A stretch of 64,000 bases of DNA from Acidobacteriota bacterium (GTDB lineage: Bacteria > Acidobacteriota > Terriglobia > Bryobacterales > Bryobacteraceae). The position numbers and the translations under genes were made by a program. Location: positions 47,740 to 111,739 of the forward strand of contig JACQDF010000169.1 in assembly GCA_016201205.1 (NCBI GenBank). The letters run 5' to 3'. Of the stretch, positions 39,251 to 48,794 are shown in pieces. The first letter of the stretch is position 1, and each line of letters begins with the position of its first letter. The notes under the pieces are model-generated. The model made no database searches, was not told the DNA's origin, and saw nothing but the letters and a program-made list of their open reading frames with translations.

Positions 39251-40398
39251 ATTGGGAACGCATTCTCCATATCGTGCGAAAGGAAGTCCGGCAGTCGTTT
39301 CGCGAGCCCCGATTGCGCGCCTCGATGTTCGTTCCGCCGGTCCTGCAATTCCTCATCTTCGGATTCGTGGTGAACCTCGACGTCGAGCATTCCCGGCTGG
39401 CGTGGCTGGACTACGACAACACGCCGTCGAGCCGCGAGCTGCGCGCCGCCTTCGAGGGCTCGAAGTATTTCACGGTCACCGCGACCCCTTCGAACCAGGC
39501 TGAGTTGCAGCGGCTGCTGGATTTCGACGAGGTGCATTCGGCGGTCGTCGTCCCGCCGGACTTCAGCCGCGACCTGGCGCGCGGCCGGCCGACCTCGGTC
39601 CAGATTCTGGTGGAAGGCACCAACTCGAATACCGCTTCCATCCTGGGCAACTACGCGGCCGACATCATCCGCGGGTATTCGAGCGGCCGCATGCTCGAGA
39701 TGATGAGCCGGAAGCGGATGGCCCGCGGCGGCATGCTGGTCAAGATCTCCGCTCCAGGCATCGACATGGAGCAGCGCGTCTGGTACAACCCGGAGCTGAA
39801 GAGCCGCAATTACTTCATCCCGGGCGTGGCCGTGAACATCATTACCATCGTCACGCTGATGCTGACCACGCTGGCCATCGTGCGCGAGAAGGAGATCGGG
39901 ACGATGGAGCAGTTGATGGTGTCGCCGATTCGCCCCGTCGAGCTGATGCTGGGCAAGACGCTGCCGTTCGCGGTGGTCGGCCTGTTCGACCTGACGCTGA
40001 TCATCACGCTGGGGATGGTGGTGTTCCACATTCCGTTCCGCGGAAACGTGCTGCTGCTGTTTGGCGCGGCGGTGATTTTCCTGTTTACGACGCTCGGCGC
40101 CGGTCTGTTCATCTCGACGATCTCGCGGACGCAGCAGCAGGCGATCATGTCGACGTTTTTCTTCTTCCAGCCGGCGTTCATGCTCAGCGGCTTCGCCTTC
40201 CCCATCCGCAACATGCCCGAGCCGGTGCAGTATCTGACGCTGCTGAATCCGGTGCGCTACTTCATCGAGATCTGCCGCGGCGTGTTCCTGAAGGGCAGCG
40301 GCGTCGATGTGCTATGGCCGCAGTTGCTGGCGCTGGCGGTGTTTGGCGTGGTGATTCTGACCTGGAGTGCGCGGCGGTTCCACAAGACGCTGGATTAA
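39247..40398 (+). CDS. ABC-2 type permease
   Basis: MNWERILHIVRKEVRQSFREPRLRASMFVPPVLQFLIFGFVVNLDVEH; start set to ATG 39247 (ATGA overlap). Confidence 0.93.
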   Translation: MNWERILHIVRKEVRQSFREPRLRASMFVPPVLQFLIFGFVVNLDVEHSRLAWLDYDNTPSSRELRAAFEGSKYFTVTATPSNQAELQRLLDFDEVHSAVVVPPDFSRDLARGRPTSVQILVEGTNSNTASILGNYAADIIRGYSSGRMLEMMSRKRMARGGMLVKISAPGIDMEQRVWYNPELKSRNYFIPGVAVNIITIVTLMLTTLAIVREKEIGTMEQLMVSPIRPVELMLGKTLPFAVVGLFDLTLIITLGMVVFHIPFRGNVLLLFGAAVIFLFTTLGAGLFISTISRTQQQAIMSTFFFFQPAFMLSGFAFPIRNMPEPVQYLTLLNPVRYFIEICRGVFLKGSGVDVLWPQLLALAVFGVVILTWSARRFHKTLD

Positions 40399-40426
40399 CG
40401 GATCAACCTGCTTGCCGTTCCTGCTG

Positions 40427-41617
40427 TCACCGGGCGGACGCGCCGGGCCCTGAATCGCCCTGCTTCACCCATCCGACGCTGAACCGCGCGTGCTTGATGC
40501 TCTTGCGCGGCTGGCCCGCTGGAATGTGATTCAGGAAGTAGGAATAGCTCACGTGGAGCATGCCGTCGCGCGTCTGGATGATCGACGGGTAGTGGAACGA
40601 GCCGGCGCCCTGGCCGCGGTTGTCGAGCTCGAGATGACGCTTCCATTTCCAGGTGCGGCCTTCGTCGTCGGAAAGCCACACCGGCAGCGAATGGCGGCCT
40701 TTCTCGAGGTCGTTGTTCACCAGCGCCCAAGTGCCATCGCGCAGCGCCAGCACCTCGGAGCCGCTGCCGGGGTTCGGGATATCGGTGTCCACCACGCGCG
40801 ACCAGGTGACGCCGTTGTCCTTGGATTCGCTCCTGTGCAGCCGCTTGGGCGGCGGGCCGTTGTCGCGCATATAGGCGACCAGCGTGCCGTCTTTGCGCCT
40901 CGCGATCGACGGCTGGATGTTGCCGCCGCCGACCAACGGCTCGCTCGTCGTCCAGGTGCGGCCGACGTCATCGGTGATGGCGATCAGCGAAAACGAGTAG
41001 CCGTCCGAGTACAGCGGCACCAGAATGCGCCCCCCGGGCAGCTCGACCGGATGCGCGCGAGTCATCCAGCCCATGCGCGAGAAGTACTTGTCCTTGGCCT
41101 TTTCCAGCGTGCGTTTGGCCCAGGCGGCTTCCGCTCCCTGGTGGTCGCGGCTCTGAACGGCTTCACTCACTTTGGCGGCGAAGTTGCGAGGCACGACCAA
41201 CAGCGGTTCGCTCACCTGCCACCGCGGCACGCCGGCTCTGTTCCAGTCGGTCGTGATGCGATAGTTCGTCAGCGCGGTATGCCACTCGTTGGCGATGATG
41301 GTCTGCCAGAGCAGCCAAAGCCTCCGCTTGCTGTCGACGAACATCGCCGGGTTCGTATCGGGAAAGCCCGGAGTGTCGGCGAGCACAAACGGCTCGGTCC
41401 ACTGCTTGCTGCCTTTCCGGCGGCGCGCGGCCATCACCTGCACATCGTCCGCCGTGCGCTCGCCCGAGCCGCGGTACCAGCAGACAAACAGATCGCCGTT
41501 GGGCAACTCCACCAGGCACGAGGCGTGATTGTGGCTGGCATCGAGCGGAAAGATGAGTTCCGCCTCATGATCCACCGCCAGGCAGGCGGCCGTCCACAAG
41601 AGCAGCGTCCATCTCAC
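40427..41617 (-). CDS. Sialidase/BNR-repeat exo-hydrolase-like protein
   Basis: Asp-box-like motifs (SDDEGRTWKWK, SKDNGVTWSRV, TDDVGRTWTTS); signal peptide. Confidence 0.85.
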   Translation of the reverse strand: MRWTLLLWTAACLAVDHEAELIFPLDASHNHASCLVELPNGDLFVCWYRGSGERTADDVQVMAARRRKGSKQWTEPFVLADTPGFPDTNPAMFVDSKRRLWLLWQTIIANEWHTALTNYRITTDWNRAGVPRWQVSEPLLVVPRNFAAKVSEAVQSRDHQGAEAAWAKRTLEKAKDKYFSRMGWMTRAHPVELPGGRILVPLYSDGYSFSLIAITDDVGRTWTTSEPLVGGGNIQPSIARRKDGTLVAYMRDNGPPPKRLHRSESKDNGVTWSRVVDTDIPNPGSGSEVLALRDGTWALVNNDLEKGRHSLPVWLSDDEGRTWKWKRHLELDNRGQGAGSFHYPSIIQTRDGMLHVSYSYFLNHIPAGQPRKSIKHARFSVGWVKQGDSGPGASAR

Positions 41618-44600
41618 GGTTTGGCCTTCACGATCACGGCCGGCACGTTTTTCTCGCGCGCCAGCTTGTTGAATGCCTCGAGGTCCCGGTCCATCAGCGA
41701 ACCGAGCGCGCCGAGCTGTACGTTGATCGCGCTGGCCAGCTCTTCGTGCAGCCGGTAGGATTGATCCGTCGGCGCCGTGTCCGCGCTCTGGATCACGCCC
41801 AGCAGCGCCGCCAGCCGGTTATTCAGCCGGATGGGATAATTCAGCGGGTCCTGGCTGCTCTGGTTCTTCGTTTGATAGAGGGCCTCTTCGACCGAGGTCA
41901 GCTTCTTCGCCAGCTCCCTGCCCTGTTCGAGGACGGCCTGATCGCCGGCGCGCGAGCTTAACTCCTCGATCTGCTTGCGCGCATCCCGGATGCGGACAAT
42001 CGTCTCGTGCGTTTCGCTCAGCTTGTCCCGCACCTGCAAAGCGAGCGCGAGCTGCCGGTTCAGGTCCTCCTGCGAGATGTCCGTCATCCGTGGATCTTTC
42101 CGGATCTCGAAGCTCCGGGTCTGCGATTGGCCGTCCACCGCCAGCTTCACCTGATACCTGCCGGGCACGGCAGCCGGGCCGCGCGTCGAGCCGGCCCACA
42201 TAATCAAGCCGGGAAAGCGGGTGGCGTCGGGATAGCGCAGGTCCCAGACGAAACGGTTGAGCCCTGCTTTTGCAGTGAGCCGGGCGGGCGGGCCGCCGCC
42301 GAAGAATCCGCCCTCCTCGTCGCCCGACGGCTGCGGCGTCTCGGGCCGCACGGCTTCCCGCGAAGAGAATCTTCTGATCAGCTTGCCGGAACCGTCGCCG
42401 AATTCGAGCGTCACTTCGCCCTTGGGCGGATTCTTCAGATAAAAGTGCACCACTGCGCCGTTGGGCGGATTCTCGCCGATGGGAGCAGCCGAGGGCAGCC
42501 GGAATCCGCCGCCGCCTGACATTCGATACGCCGGCTCAGGCGCGAACAGCGCCACATCCGGTTTCGACGCCCCTTCCTGAATCTGCTGAAGCACGTGCAG
42601 ATCGTCCAGCACCCAGAACGAGCGGCCTTGTGTGGCCACCACCAGGTCGTTGTCGCGCTTGTGCACCGCCAGATCCGTGATCGGCGTCACCGGCAGATTC
42701 AGTTGCAGCGGCTGCCAGTTTTCCCCGTCGTCGAAAGAAACATACATGCCCGTTTCTGTTCCGGCATAGAGCAGACCTCGCCGCGCTGCATCCTCGCGAA
42801 TCACTCGCGTGAAGGCGCCGTCCGGAATGCCTTTGTTGATCCGCTTCCAGGTCTTGCCGGAATCCGTCGTCTTGTACAGGTGCGGCCGGAAGTCGTCGAA
42901 CTTGTACATCGTGGCCGCGACCAGCGCCGTCGCCGGGTCGTGCGGCGACGCCTCGATGGAATTGATCTGGATCCACTCCGGCATCTCCTTCGGCGTCACA
43001 TTGCGCCAGCTTTTGCCCGCGTCCTCGGTCACATGCACCAGGCCGTCGTCGGAGCCCGTCCAGATCATGCCCTTCTTGAGCGCGGATTCGGCGACGGTGA
43101 AGATGGTCGAGTAGTACTCGATGCTCGTGTTGTCTTTGGTGATCGGCCCGCCGGAGGAGATCTGCTTCGATCTGTCGTTGCGCGTCAGATCGCCGCTGAT
43201 GGGCTCCCAGCTTTGCCCTTCGTTGGTCGACCGGAACAACACGTTCCCGGCCGCGTACAGGGTCACCGGTTCGTGGGGCGAAAACAGGAGCGGGGCATTC
43301 CACTGAAATCGGTATTTCAGATCCGACGGCGCATGGCCCATCGGATTATCCGGCCACACGGTGACGTTGCGCGTCTGGCCCGTCCGGTGGTCATGGCGAG
43401 TGAGCAGGCCGCCGTAAGAGCCCGCGAACACGATGCTCGAGTTCTTCGGGTGCGGCGCGATCCAGCCGCTCTCGCCGCCGCCCACCGGCCACCACTCGCG
43501 TTCCGTGATTCCAAAGCCGGGCCCGCGCGACGCGATCCGCACCGTCGAGTTGTCCTGCTGCGCACCGTAGATGTTGTACGGGAAATCATTGTCCAGCGCG
43601 ACCCGGTAGAACTGCGCCGTCGGCTGGTTTTGCTCGGTCCAGGTGCGGCCGCCATCGAAGCTCACATTGGCGCCGCCGTCGTTGGATTCGATCATGCGAT
43701 TGGGATCGCCGGGCGCGAGCCACAGGTCGTGGTTGTCGCCGTGAGGCACGCGGATGGCGGTGTACGTGCGCCCGCCGTCGCGCGAGCGGTAGAAACCCGT
43801 GTTCAGCACGTAGACCGTTTCCGCATTCACCGGATCCGCGTAGATTCGCGTGTAGTACCAGGCCCGCTGCCGCAAGCGCCGGTCCGGATTGACGCGCGTC
43901 CACCTCCCGCCGCCATCGTCCGATCGAAACACGCCGCCTTCCTCGGCCTCAATGAGCGCCCACAGCCGCTCGGGATTCGCCGGCGAGACGGCCACGCCCA
44001 CTTTGCCCCAAAGGCCCTTGGGCAGCCCTTCCTTGCGCGTCAGCTCCGTCCACGTGTCGCCGCCGTCGGCCGACTTCCAGAGCCCGCTGCCCGGACCGCC
44101 GCTTTCCAGTGTCCAGGGCTTGCGGTGCACCTCCCAGAAGGCGGCATAGAGAATGCGGGCATTCGAGGGATCGAGAATCAGATCGATGGCGCCCGCTTTC
44201 GGACCGCGATCGAGAATCTTCTCCCAGGTCTTGCCGCCGTCTTTGGAGCGGTACACGCCGCGCTGCTCGTTCGGCCCAAACGTGTGCCCGAGCGCCGCCA
44301 CGTAGACCAGGTCCGGATTCCCGGGATGCACCCGCACCCGCGCGATGTGCCGCGTGTCTTCCAGGCCGATGCGCTTCCACGTCTTGCCGGCATCGGTCGA
44401 CTTGTACATTCCGTCGCCATGCGACACGTTGCCGCGGATCGGAGATTCGCCCATGCCCACATAAACGACATTGGGGTCCGATTCCGCCACGCCGATCGCG
44501 CCCACGCTGCCGGCGCCGAACTGCCCGTCGGACACCGGCTCCCAGCGGCGGCCGCCGTCGGTGGTTTTCCAGACGCCGCCGCCGGTGGCGCCGAAATAGT

Positions 44601-44754
44601 ATACGCCGGGCTGGTTCGGCACTCCGGTGACGGCCGTCACGCGTCCTCCGCGGTAGGGACCGATCAGCCGGTAACGCAGGTCCTGGAAGGGCACGGTTTG
44701 CGCACCGGCGCACCATGTCAAAGCAAGCAAGAGAGGCAATCGAAGTGTGTTCAT
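41614..44754 (-). CDS. VPS10/sortilin-like BNR-repeat beta-propeller protein
   Basis: Repeated GVYRSKDGGKTWEKI / GVWKTTDGGRRWEPV / LFRSTNEGQSWEPI units; ~1046 aa secreted. Confidence 0.9.
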   Translation of the reverse strand: MNTLRLPLLLALTWCAGAQTVPFQDLRYRLIGPYRGGRVTAVTGVPNQPGVYYFGATGGGVWKTTDGGRRWEPVSDGQFGAGSVGAIGVAESDPNVVYVGMGESPIRGNVSHGDGMYKSTDAGKTWKRIGLEDTRHIARVRVHPGNPDLVYVAALGHTFGPNEQRGVYRSKDGGKTWEKILDRGPKAGAIDLILDPSNARILYAAFWEVHRKPWTLESGGPGSGLWKSADGGDTWTELTRKEGLPKGLWGKVGVAVSPANPERLWALIEAEEGGVFRSDDGGGRWTRVNPDRRLRQRAWYYTRIYADPVNAETVYVLNTGFYRSRDGGRTYTAIRVPHGDNHDLWLAPGDPNRMIESNDGGANVSFDGGRTWTEQNQPTAQFYRVALDNDFPYNIYGAQQDNSTVRIASRGPGFGITEREWWPVGGGESGWIAPHPKNSSIVFAGSYGGLLTRHDHRTGQTRNVTVWPDNPMGHAPSDLKYRFQWNAPLLFSPHEPVTLYAAGNVLFRSTNEGQSWEPISGDLTRNDRSKQISSGGPITKDNTSIEYYSTIFTVAESALKKGMIWTGSDDGLVHVTEDAGKSWRNVTPKEMPEWIQINSIEASPHDPATALVAATMYKFDDFRPHLYKTTDSGKTWKRINKGIPDGAFTRVIREDAARRGLLYAGTETGMYVSFDDGENWQPLQLNLPVTPITDLAVHKRDNDLVVATQGRSFWVLDDLHVLQQIQEGASKPDVALFAPEPAYRMSGGGGFRLPSAAPIGENPPNGAVVHFYLKNPPKGEVTLEFGDGSGKLIRRFSSREAVRPETPQPSGDEEGGFFGGGPPARLTAKAGLNRFVWDLRYPDATRFPGLIMWAGSTRGPAAVPGRYQVKLAVDGQSQTRSFEIRKDPRMTDISQEDLNRQLALALQVRDKLSETHETIVRIRDARKQIEELSSRAGDQAVLEQGRELAKKLTSVEEALYQTKNQSSQDPLNYPIRLNNRLAALLGVIQSADTAPTDQSYRLHEELASAINVQLGALGSLMDRDLEAFNKLAREKNVPAVIVKAKP

Positions 44755-45035
44755 TTTCCCATCAAAATCTGCGCGTGCAGGCTGCCGCGATCGGCAGCCA
44801 CACCGAGCTGCCGGAAGGTGAGCCGCGCGCCTTGCGGAGTGAATTCACCGCCGTCTTTCAGCCAATGAATGCTCAGGTTGCCGGCATACGGGCCGCCGGG
44901 CCCGTTACGAAATGAGTGTGCCAACCGCTCCCTAACGGTCGCGGCTCGGAAGCGCTTTCTGAGCCGGTACATCGAGATGGATTGCGCGGCGAGCCCGGCT
45001 GCACAACCGAACAGAAGCGAAACCCAGCGCACCAT
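44751..45035 (-). CDS. Small secreted hypothetical protein with an embedded copy of the REP-like repeat
   Basis: [65 protein letters not shown]...; 4-nt overlap with the downstream gene. Confidence 0.45.
   Translation of the reverse strand: MVRWVSLLFGCAAGLAAQSISMYRLRKRFRAATVRERLAHSFRNGPGGPYAGNLSIHWLKDGGEFTPQGARLTFRQLGVAADRGSLHAQILMGK
44921..44966 (+). repeat. REP-like repeat, partial copy C
   Basis: CCAACCGCTCCCTAACGGTCGCGGCTCGGA identical to copy B over 30 bp, followed by diverged hairpin half. Confidence 0.8.
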
Positions 45036-45036
45036 A

Positions 45037-46710
45037 ATGGATGTGATGCTAGCAAATCGCATCGCAACTCTGGGGGTGGCAAGCGTGATGGCGATGAACG
45101 GCGCGGGCGTGGCCGACCTGGTTTTGCACAATGGGAAGATCTGGACGGTGAATCCGAAGCAGCCTCTCGCGCAGGCGGTGGCTTGTCTGGATGGCCGCAT
45201 TCTCGCCGTGGGGTCGAATGAGGAGATCGCGGCCCTGGCCGGCAAGAACACCCGTGTCGTGGATCTGAACGGCCTCCTCCTGCTGCCCGGCTTCAACGAC
45301 GCGCACGTGCATTTCTTCACCGGCGGGACACGTCTGGGGGGAGTCCAGCTTCGCGACGCCAAAAGCGAGCAGGAGTTTCGCGACCGCATCGCCGCCTTCG
45401 CCGGTAAACAGCCCAAAGGGCGCTGGATCACCGGCGGCGATTGGGACCACGAGAACTTCACGCCCGCGCGCCTGCCCACACGCCGGCTCATCGACGGCGT
45501 GACACCCGATCACCCCGTTTTTGTGAACCGCCTGGACGGCCACATGGCGCTCGCCAATTCGGCTGCGCTCAAACTGGCCGGCGTCACCCGTGAAACGCCC
45601 GATCCGCCAGGCGGCATGGTCGTTCGCGATCAGGAAGGCGAGCCCACCGGCGTGCTGAAGGATTCGGCCATGGAGGCCGTCGATCGTGTCATGCCTTCGC
45701 CGTCGCCGGAGGAGATCGTGGACGCCGTGCGCGCCGCCATGCGTTACGCCAGCCAGCACGGGGTCACCAGCGTGCAGGATGTGTCCGCCTCGCCCGGCAT
45801 TCTCTCGGTGTACCAGGATCTGCTGGCGCGGGGCGAGCTGACCGTTCGCATCTACGGATTGCAGCCGTTGCGTGTGTGGCAGCGGCTGGCGGGCGTCGGG
45901 ATCAAAGCGGGCTTCGGCGGCGACAAGCTGCGCATCGGCGGGCTCAAGGGATTCTCCGACGGCTCGCTGGGCTCGACCACCGCCTGGTTCTTCGATCCTT
46001 ATGCCGACGCGCCCGGCAACACAGGGCTCCCCAGCGATGAGATGATTCCGCCCGAAAAAATGAAGGACAACGTCCTCGGCGCCGACGAGGCCGGCTTGCA
46101 GCTTGCCCTGCATGCCATCGGCGACCGCGCCAATCAGGCAGTACTCGAGATGTTCGAAGAGGCCATCCGCAGGCATGGTCCTCGCGACCGGCGCTTCCGC
46201 ATCGAGCACGCCCAGCACCTCCGCCCGCAGGATATCGCCCGGTTCGCCAAGGCAGGAATCATCGCCTCGATGCAGCCCTATCACGCCATTGACGATGGCC
46301 GCTGGGCGGAAAAGCGCATCGGCGCAGTCCGCGCCAGGAGCACTTACGCGTTCCGCTCTTTGCTGGACGCCGGCGCGACGCTGGCGTTTGGCTCAGATTG
46401 GTTCGTCGCGCCGATTGACCCGATCCTGGGCATCTACGCTGCCGTCACCCGCCGCACGCTGGATGGCAAACGCCCGGACGGCTGGGTCCCCGAGCAGAAG
46501 ATCACGGTGGAAGAGGCCGTGCGCGCGTATACGATGGGCTCCGCCTATGCCAGCTTCGAGGAGCGGTTCAAAGGCTCGATCGAGGCGGGCAAGGCAGCCG
46601 ATCTTGCGGTGTTGTCAGAGGATATTTTCGCGATTCCGGCGGAGCGGATCGAGCAGGTGAAGGTGGTGCTGACGGTGATGGACGGGCGGGTGGTCTTCCG
46701 GCGCAACTAA
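45037..46710 (+). CDS. Amidohydrolase, YtcJ-like
   Basis: [74 protein letters not shown]. Confidence 0.93.
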   Translation: MDVMLANRIATLGVASVMAMNGAGVADLVLHNGKIWTVNPKQPLAQAVACLDGRILAVGSNEEIAALAGKNTRVVDLNGLLLLPGFNDAHVHFFTGGTRLGGVQLRDAKSEQEFRDRIAAFAGKQPKGRWITGGDWDHENFTPARLPTRRLIDGVTPDHPVFVNRLDGHMALANSAALKLAGVTRETPDPPGGMVVRDQEGEPTGVLKDSAMEAVDRVMPSPSPEEIVDAVRAAMRYASQHGVTSVQDVSASPGILSVYQDLLARGELTVRIYGLQPLRVWQRLAGVGIKAGFGGDKLRIGGLKGFSDGSLGSTTAWFFDPYADAPGNTGLPSDEMIPPEKMKDNVLGADEAGLQLALHAIGDRANQAVLEMFEEAIRRHGPRDRRFRIEHAQHLRPQDIARFAKAGIIASMQPYHAIDDGRWAEKRIGAVRARSTYAFRSLLDAGATLAFGSDWFVAPIDPILGIYAAVTRRTLDGKRPDGWVPEQKITVEEAVRAYTMGSAYASFEERFKGSIEAGKAADLAVLSEDIFAIPAERIEQVKVVLTVMDGRVVFRRN

Positions 46711-46761
46711 GTGTTTTCCCCTCCCCCAAAGGTCCTAAGATTCTTCGCTGATCCTGCCGAT

Positions 46762-47100
46762 ATGTGGAGTACCATGGTCAGTGTGCATGAGGATAGCGAG
46801 CTGGTATTGGGCCAGTTCAACAAGCTCATCCAGGAATTGCTGAGGGGCAATATCAACCGCAATTGCTTCCGCCCCTGGGAGATCGAGATCCTGCTCGACA
46901 TCGAGAACTGCAATCTCAAGGACGGCAGCAGGAAAGAGACTCTGCGGCGGTATCAGAAATCCGTCCAGCGCCAGATGGAGAAAGGCGTCCCACGGCCCAT
47001 GAAGCTCTCCGAGTATCTGGCGGGCTTGAGAGCAAAACGCGAAGCGCTGGCCGCCCGGGCAGGGCAGGAAACAGCCGCCGCTCCCGCTGAGCTATCCTAA
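46762..47100 (+). CDS. Conserved hypothetical protein
   Basis: MWSTMVSVHEDSELVLGQFNKLIQELLRGNINRNCFRPWEIEILLDIENC...; coding-like composition; start uncertain. Confidence 0.6.
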   Translation: MWSTMVSVHEDSELVLGQFNKLIQELLRGNINRNCFRPWEIEILLDIENCNLKDGSRKETLRRYQKSVQRQMEKGVPRPMKLSEYLAGLRAKREALAARAGQETAAAPAELS

Positions 47101-47134
47101 GTTGCAGGATATTTCCTGCCTAGGAGAGTGGAGA

Positions 47135-47464
47135 ATGGGCTGCGGTAGTGGCTTCGTCGCTCCCAGAGAACCTGAACATCCCAACGCACGTAAGGTTTTC
47201 TGCGTCAAGTTCCAGCGCGAGATGGCGGGCCTGGACGAGGTTCCCTTCGAGGTGCACCCGCTGGGGCAGAAGATCTACGAGAGTGTCTCGAAAGAGGCGT
47301 GGCGGCTCTGGCTGGAGCACATGAAGATGATCATGAACGAATACCGCCTGAACCTCGGCACGCCGGAAGCCCAGGAGTTCCTGCTTAACCAGATGGAGCA
47401 GTATTTCTTCGGCGAGGGCTCGTCGTTCCCGCCGGGCTACGTGCCTCCGCAAGCGAAGACGTAA
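47135..47464 (+). CDS. YggX-like Fe(II) trafficking / oxidative damage protection protein
   Basis: KVFCVKFQREMAGLDEVPFEVHPLGQKIYESVSKEAWRLWLEHMKMIMNEYRLNLGTPEAQEFLLNQMEQYFFGEG resembles YggX. Confidence 0.82.
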   Translation: MGCGSGFVAPREPEHPNARKVFCVKFQREMAGLDEVPFEVHPLGQKIYESVSKEAWRLWLEHMKMIMNEYRLNLGTPEAQEFLLNQMEQYFFGEGSSFPPGYVPPQAKT

Positions 47465-47478
47465 CGGCGGGCGGCGCG

Positions 47479-48771
47479 CTAGGACCGTGCCACCTCGGTC
47501 GCGATTTCAAACCGCAACCGCGCATGTGCCTGGCGCAAGGTCTGCTCGACATCGGCCGGTGATTTCGCCCGCGCAAAGATAAAGCCCAGATAGCTCTGGG
47601 CTTCCGGGAACCTCTCGAGCTTCTGTCCTTTTCTTGCGCTGATCAGGATTTCTTCGATGCCCGCGGTGGCGGCCGCCTGATCGAGCCCCTCGACATCCTG
47701 GTAGATGCCGGCCTTGGGGATCGGAATCATCATGACGCCGCTGGCTTGAGGTGTCAGGCGCATTCTGCTCACGTCCTGGCCAAGCGCGTGCCGGAGGATC
47801 ACTTCTTCGAGCGTCACCCGGTTCCGGAATCGCAACGCCTTCGCGCACAGACCGCCGATCGGCCTGGCGGCGATTTCCAGCAGCCACGCACCCTGCTCGT
47901 TGAAGCGCACTTCCGCGTGCAGCGGGCCTTGGGTGAGCCCGAGCGCTTCTGTTCCGCGCTTTACCGCCGCCAGCATTTGACGCCGGGCTGGCGCAGGGTG
48001 GCGTGACGGGGTGATGTAGATCGTTTCCTCGAAATACGGCCCTTCGAGCGGATCTGGCTTGTCAAACAGTGCGAACACCTGAAGCTCCCCGCGCGTGAGG
48101 ACGCCCTCGACCGCGAACTCCGCCCCGGGGATGTAACTTTCGACTTGCACGAAGCGATTCTGCTCGTCGTGCATGCGGACAATGTCGGGATCGTCGAGCA
48201 GCTTGCGAATGCGCTCAAACGCACATGAAAACTCGGCTGGGTGATTGGCGCGAATCACGCCGCGGCTTCCGGAGAGGCCCAGCGGCTTGAGCACACAGGG
48301 ATACGCCGCTTGATGAGCCAGCTTCCCGGGATCTTCGTCCACCGGGTAGCGGGCGCAGGAGGGCGCCGGCAGCCCTGCCGCCCGGAAGCGCTCCCTCATC
48401 AGGAACTTGTTGCGGGCCGCCTCCACCGCGTGTGGCGGATGGAACGGGATGCCCGCCTGCTCGGCAAAGAGTGCGGAAAGCATCGTCGTGCGGTCGCCCA
48501 GGGCGGCGATGGCGGTAAAGGGCCCTCGTTGTTTGTGCGCCTGCAACAGCTCGTTTACCGAGCCGGCTGGATCCTGAAACCGCACCGCGATCGCGTCATC
48601 GCCCCAGGGATCCTCGAGTCGGCTGCAGCGGTCGGTGGCCAGCGTGCATCGCACGCCGAGTTTGTGCGCCGTCTCCGCGAAGATGCGGGTCTGGTAGCCG
48701 GTGGTGGTCGCCAGAAGCAGGAGATGCTTGTGCATCGTGTCCGCATAGGTCAACAGCCCGGCGGGGGTCAT
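47479..48771 (-). CDS. ATP-grasp domain protein (carboxylate-amine ligase-like)
   Basis: KFLMRERFRAAGLPAPSC...YPCVLKPLGLSGSRGVIRA...EVRFNEQGAWLLEIAARPIGG; ATG at 48771 overlaps the proposed true stop of the upstream gene as ATGA. Confidence 0.85.
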   Translation of the reverse strand: MTPAGLLTYADTMHKHLLLLATTTGYQTRIFAETAHKLGVRCTLATDRCSRLEDPWGDDAIAVRFQDPAGSVNELLQAHKQRGPFTAIAALGDRTTMLSALFAEQAGIPFHPPHAVEAARNKFLMRERFRAAGLPAPSCARYPVDEDPGKLAHQAAYPCVLKPLGLSGSRGVIRANHPAEFSCAFERIRKLLDDPDIVRMHDEQNRFVQVESYIPGAEFAVEGVLTRGELQVFALFDKPDPLEGPYFEETIYITPSRHPAPARRQMLAAVKRGTEALGLTQGPLHAEVRFNEQGAWLLEIAARPIGGLCAKALRFRNRVTLEEVILRHALGQDVSRMRLTPQASGVMMIPIPKAGIYQDVEGLDQAAATAGIEEILISARKGQKLERFPEAQSYLGFIFARAKSPADVEQTLRQAHARLRFEIATEVARS

Positions 48772-48794
48772 ATCAGAGCCACCTGCTCCTTGAC
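48767..48794 (-). promoter_or_regulatory. Candidate bacterial SECIS element
   Basis: Minus-strand RNA GUCA-A-GGAGC-AGGUG-GCUCU-GAUA-UGAC: 5-bp upper stem, AGGUG loop, outer GUCA/UGAC stem; loop begins 19 nt after the UGA. Confidence 0.7.
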
